Positions 13,828 through 16,234 of a DNA stretch of 16,234 nucleotides are shown in pieces. Origin of the DNA: JBEKZQ01 sp049509675 (lineage in GTDB: Bacteria; Planctomycetota; Planctomycetia; Pirellulales; Thermoguttaceae); assembly GCA_049509675.1 (NCBI GenBank), contig JBEKZQ010000083.1, forward strand, positions 1 to 16,234, in the 5' to 3' direction. The notes beneath the pieces were generated by a model. It saw only the letters and a list, made by a program, of their open reading frames with translations. It did no database searches and was not told the DNA's origin. Numbering within the stretch: the first letter of the stretch is position 1; every line of letters begins with the position of its first letter. Both the position numbers and the translations under genes were made by a program.

Positions 13828-13861
13828 AGTTGGGGTGGCCGCTCGTTGGGCCACCCCAACT
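13828..13861 (+). terminator. Rho-independent-type terminator after paralog 1
   Basis: A perfect 13-bp stem: AGTTGGGGTGGCC (13828-13840) and its complement (13849-13861), with an 8-nt loop, followed by TCTTTGTC. It begins 22 bases after the stop of paralog 1. The T-tract is modest but the stem is strong, so the two paralogs are probably separate transcription units. Confidence 0.75.
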
Positions 13862-13936
13862 TCTTTGTCAACGCCTTTGTCGCGTCTAGCATTTCGGTTG
13901 CTGCCGGGGTAAACTTAGTACCGCTAGGCAGGATCG

Positions 13937-14026
13937 GCAGAAAAAGGGGGGACTGGCTCCGTGGCGCAAGTTGGTTTGGAAGTGAGAGAAACGTCACCGC
14001 CACGGTGCCTGTCCCCCTTTTTCCGC
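13937..14026. repeat. Palindromic element C (GGGACTGGCTCCGTGG family)
   Basis: The left arm 13937-13966 (GCAGAAAAAGGGGGGACTGG then CTCCGTGGCG) pairs with the right arm 13998-14026 (CGCCACGGTGCCTGTCCCCC then TTTTTCCGC) with one bulged G and three mismatches, around a 31-nt loop (13967-13997) beginning CAAGTTGGTTTGG. It differs in sequence from elements A and B but has the same architecture, about 30-bp arms and a loop just over 30 nt. It lies between the terminator and the start of paralog 2. Confidence 0.75.
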
Positions 14027-14053
14027 TCGACGTCATTATCTATCGCCACAAGA

Positions 14054-14062
14054 AAGAAGGAG
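14054..14062 (+). promoter_or_regulatory. Ribosome binding site fixing the GTG start at 14071
   Basis: AAGAAGGAG lies eight bases before GTG 14071, which is followed at once by a signal peptide. The frame is open back to 13816, but those codons run through the terminator and palindromic element C and are not coding. Confidence 0.8.
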
Positions 14063-14070
14063 AATCGACC

Positions 14071-15810
14071 GTGACTAGATCGTTATGGGCCGCGCTCGCC
14101 GCCGCGTTACTGCTGGGAACTGCGAACTTTGCCCCGGCACAAACCGCTTCCACGGCCGGGCTCAAGCCCGTGCTGACCGTCTCCATTGCCGGCTACGGCA
14201 AGGTACATAGCGACGTGGAAACCATCGGCAAGCTGGGCGGCAAGCCGGAACTGGCCAATATGCTGGAAGGTATCCTGGCCATGGTCACGCAGGGCAAGGG
14301 GGTGACGGGATTGGGCATCGACAAGGCGCGACCCTGGGGGGCCGTGGCCTACGCCGACGCCGCGGGGAAGTTCCCCGTCTACGGCTTTATCCCCACGAAC
14401 GACGTAAAGCAATTGTTGGCGTTGCTTGCTCCTCCGCCTTTGACGCCCGACGCCCAAGGCGTTTACAAGGTGCTGGTCAAGACGACAACCTTGTACGTGG
14501 TGCAGAAGGGCGCCTGGGCCTTTGTCTCCAACAACCCGGAGAACCTGGCCAAACTGCCAGCCGATCCGGCCGCCCTGCTGGGCGATCTGACCACGCGGTT
14601 CACGGTGGCCGTCCGCGCCTCGGTGAAGAACGTGCCGGCCGCCATGCGCGATCAGGCCATCGCGGGCTTCGAGATGGGGTTGCAGATGCAAATGGCCCAG
14701 CGGCCCAACGAGAGCGACGACGAATACGCCGTCCGCCAGAATCTCTCGCGGCAATCGCTGGAAAAGGCCAAAGTACTGATCAACGAGTTGGACGAGGTGT
14801 TGCTCGGCTGGGGCGTCGACGCCACCACCGGCGCCATGCACCTCGATTTCGAGATGACTGCCCAGAGCGGCACCAAGACCGCCCGGCAGTTCGCCCAGAT
14901 GAAAGGGGCCACGACCGATTTCGCCGGCCTCGCCCTGCCCGGCGCCGCGGTGGTGGCCAACTGGACCGGGACCATCGACGAGACGGACGCGGCACAAATG
15001 AAAGTCGCCCTGGGCGGAATTCGCAAGAAGGCGCTGAAAGATCTCGACGGCAACAGCGACTTGACGCCGGAGCAGATCGCCGTGGCCAAAGCTCTCTTGG
15101 GCGACGTGGCCGACGTGGCCGCGAAGACGATCGACGGCAAGAAGATCGACGGCGGCCTGGCCCTGCTGTTGGACAATGCCACGCCCACGCCCGCGCCAAC
15201 CCTCGCGCTGGCCAGCGTCGTGGCCGACGGCGAGAAGCTCAACAGCGTTGTGAAGCGGCTCGTGGCCGAGGCCGGCAAGGATGACCCGAACATCGCCAAG
15301 CTCTTCACCCTGGACGCGGAGAAACACCAGGGGGTCAGCATCCACACCGCCGCCTTGCCGGTCACCGACGAAGCGGCCGCCAAAGTCCTCGGCAGCACCC
15401 TCAACGTGGCCTTGGGCATCGGCGACACCGGCCTGTATCTGGCCGCCGGCCGCGACGCCCTGAAAACGATCAAGCAGGTGATCGGCGACTCGAAGGCCAA
15501 CGCGGGCAAGAAAGCGGCCCCGCTGGAAATCACCGTATCGGCCACGCCCATCGCCAAGTTCGCCGCTCAAGCCGGCGGTGGAAACCCGATGGCCGGCGCC
15601 GTGGTCGCGATGCTGGCCCGGTCGGCGGGCAAGGACCATCTGACCCTCAAGGCGAAATCCATTCCCAATGGCACCAGCGTGCGGCTGGAGATCGAGGAGG
15701 GCCTGCTGAAGGTCATCCTCAATTTCGCCCAACCCGGGGCCATGGGCACAGGTCCAACGCCGCGCCCTGCACCCGCGCCAGCCCCCGCCGGCGGCGACCC
15801 GTTCAAGTAG
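14071..15810 (+). CDS. Exported protein of unknown function, tandem paralog 2
   Basis: A 579-residue exported paralog of the preceding gene. The signal peptide is TRSLWAALAAALLLGTANFA, with APA before a likely cleavage near Ala23. Shared segments are LEGILAMVTQGKG, then GIDKARPWGAV, WAFVSNNPENLAKLPADP, ATTDFAGLALPGAAVVANWTG, LDAEKHQGVSIHTAALPV, GIGDTGLYLAAGRDALKTIKQVI and SIPNGTSVRLEIEEGLL. DNA identity is very high around LEGILAMVTQGKG. It differs in a longer middle region (KALKDLDGNSDLTPEQIAVAKALLG) and a Pro/Ala-rich C-terminus (PRPAPAPAPAGGDPFK). GTG start with AAGAAGGAG upstream. Function unknown; the paired genes may act together or be regulated differently, since a terminator separates them. 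Confidence 0.88.
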   Translation: MTRSLWAALAAALLLGTANFAPAQTASTAGLKPVLTVSIAGYGKVHSDVETIGKLGGKPELANMLEGILAMVTQGKGVTGLGIDKARPWGAVAYADAAGKFPVYGFIPTNDVKQLLALLAPPPLTPDAQGVYKVLVKTTTLYVVQKGAWAFVSNNPENLAKLPADPAALLGDLTTRFTVAVRASVKNVPAAMRDQAIAGFEMGLQMQMAQRPNESDDEYAVRQNLSRQSLEKAKVLINELDEVLLGWGVDATTGAMHLDFEMTAQSGTKTARQFAQMKGATTDFAGLALPGAAVVANWTGTIDETDAAQMKVALGGIRKKALKDLDGNSDLTPEQIAVAKALLGDVADVAAKTIDGKKIDGGLALLLDNATPTPAPTLALASVVADGEKLNSVVKRLVAEAGKDDPNIAKLFTLDAEKHQGVSIHTAALPVTDEAAAKVLGSTLNVALGIGDTGLYLAAGRDALKTIKQVIGDSKANAGKKAAPLEITVSATPIAKFAAQAGGGNPMAGAVVAMLARSAGKDHLTLKAKSIPNGTSVRLEIEEGLLKVILNFAQPGAMGTGPTPRPAPAPAPAGGDPFK

Positions 15811-15816
15811 TTCTCA

Positions 15817-15837
15817 CCCTCTCCCGAAGGGAAAGGG
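15817..15837. repeat. Second CCCTCTCCC-type short hairpin
   Basis: CCCTCTCCC (15817-15825) and GGGAAAGGG (15829-15837) form a stem with one C-A mismatch and a GAA loop, six bases after the stop of paralog 2. It is the same repeat type as 4475-4495. Its position suggests it could serve as the terminator, but no T-tract follows. Confidence 0.6.
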
Positions 15838-15883
15838 GACCCTGAAACCACACTTTTCGGAACTCCATTTCCGTGTTTCATCC

Positions 15884-16234
15884 GTGGTTAAATCAGTAAC
15901 CCCTCCGCCCCCTGTTTTTCCGACGTCGCGCACCACGGTGGCCGGCCTCGCCCTCGCCGATCTTGCCCGGCAATTCGGCACGCCCACGTTCCTGTACGAC
16001 GCGGCCGCGATCCTCCGGCGACTCGGTGACCTGGCTGAGTTCGACTACGTTCGCTATGCCCAGAAGGCCTGTTCCAACCTGGCGATTCTGGACCTGCTGC
16101 GGCGGCAGGGGGTTCTGGTCGACGCGGTCAGTGCGGGCGAGATTCGCCGCGCCTTGGCGGCCGGTTACTCGGCCGGTGGAACTCCGCCGCCGCTCGTCTT
16201 CACGGCCGACATCTTCGACGCCGAGGCCCTGGAC
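15884..16234 (+). CDS. lysA: Diaminopimelate decarboxylase, 5' part
   Basis: The N-terminal 117 codons of a PLP-dependent fold-III decarboxylase, cut by the window end. Recognisable are LARQFGTPTFLYDAAAI (residues 27-43), YVRYAQKACSNLAILDLLRRQG (55-76) with the PLP-binding Lys61, DAVSAGEIRRALAAGY (79-94) and PPLVFTADIFDAEALD at the edge. LysA converts meso-diaminopimelate to lysine as the last step of lysine biosynthesis. Residue 62 onwards reads ACSN where family members commonly have ANSN. The start is uncertain: GTG 15884 is in frame and gives a Pro-rich leader, GTG 15938 would begin at VAGLALADL; neither has a clear ribosome site. Ornithine/arginine-decarboxylase relatives are possible but the AGEIRRALAAG motif favours LysA. 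Confidence 0.82.
   Translation, partial: MVKSVTPPPPVFPTSRTTVAGLALADLARQFGTPTFLYDAAAILRRLGDLAEFDYVRYAQKACSNLAILDLLRRQGVLVDAVSAGEIRRALAAGYSAGGTPPPLVFTADIFDAEALD

Noticed and set aside
12796..13854. A 352-codon minus-strand frame opposite paralog 1
   Set aside because: Shadow of the real gene; it even runs into the terminator region and has no homology I recognise.
13816..14070. N-terminal extension of paralog 2
   Set aside because: The codons run through a terminator hairpin and palindromic element C; the GTG at 14071 has a ribosome site and a signal peptide.
14107..15732. A 541-codon open frame on the minus strand antisense to paralog 2
   Set aside because: It mirrors the GC-rich codon pattern of the real gene, lacks a ribosome site and family motifs, and is His/Gly/Arg-rich as shadow frames are.
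1..16234. CRISPR array, tRNA or rRNA genes
   Set aside because: No regularly spaced short direct repeats, cloverleaf-like segments or rRNA-like stretches were seen.

Overview
The window looks like chromosome of a planctomycete, probably of the Pirellulales type. The evidence is the LEPLEPRLTLSA-type N-terminal export motif on a very large secreted protein, a secreted calpain-like cysteine protease carrying a DNRLRE-type module, a Tat-exported sugar isomerase-like TIM barrel, GC-rich coding sequence, and several families of short palindromic repeats (GGGGTCTGGTC, TAGCCCGACGCG, CGTACTCATC types) between genes. The lineage call is an inference from protein style; no rRNA gene or other taxonomic marker is present.

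Layout. 1-2130: an HD-domain phosphohydrolase and a conserved hypothetical protein on the plus strand, separated by a large inverted-repeat element that starts one base after the first stop codon. 2183-3280: a decayed accessory stretch with a palindrome, a truncated HAF-repeat secreted protein on the minus strand, and about 700 bases without a gene. 3281-4229: a two-gene module made of a Panacea (SocA-like, DUF4065) antitoxin-type protein and a small unrecognised partner, with a plausible promoter and an adjacent palindrome upstream. 4230-4545: a gene-free spacer carrying a 16-base inverted-repeat pair and a CCCTCTCCC-type hairpin. 4546-5415 (minus): the Tat-exported TIM-barrel protein. 5683-8664 (plus): the secreted calpain-like protease with a 546-bp internal tandem duplication. 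8757-9958: a small zinc-ribbon protein and a glycine-zipper lipoprotein. 10034-11407 (minus): an APC-superfamily amino acid permease, with a REPIN-like element after its stop and a GGGGTCTGGTC-family element upstream of its start. 11721-11942: infA (IF-1). 12118-15810: two tandem paralogous exported proteins of unknown function, separated by a strong terminator-like hairpin and a third type of palindromic element. 15884 to the window end: the 5' part of lysA.

How the genes relate. There is little sign of one large operon. Most genes have their own ribosome binding site and are separated by hairpin-forming elements. The tightest functional pair is the Panacea module, whose genes are 13 bases apart. 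The two exported paralogs are an obvious gene duplication. The most unusual property of the window is the number and variety of palindromic elements placed at gene ends and beginnings: at least five families in 16 kb. Two copies of one family share the same 33-nt loop length, and one element shows within-hairpin covariation.
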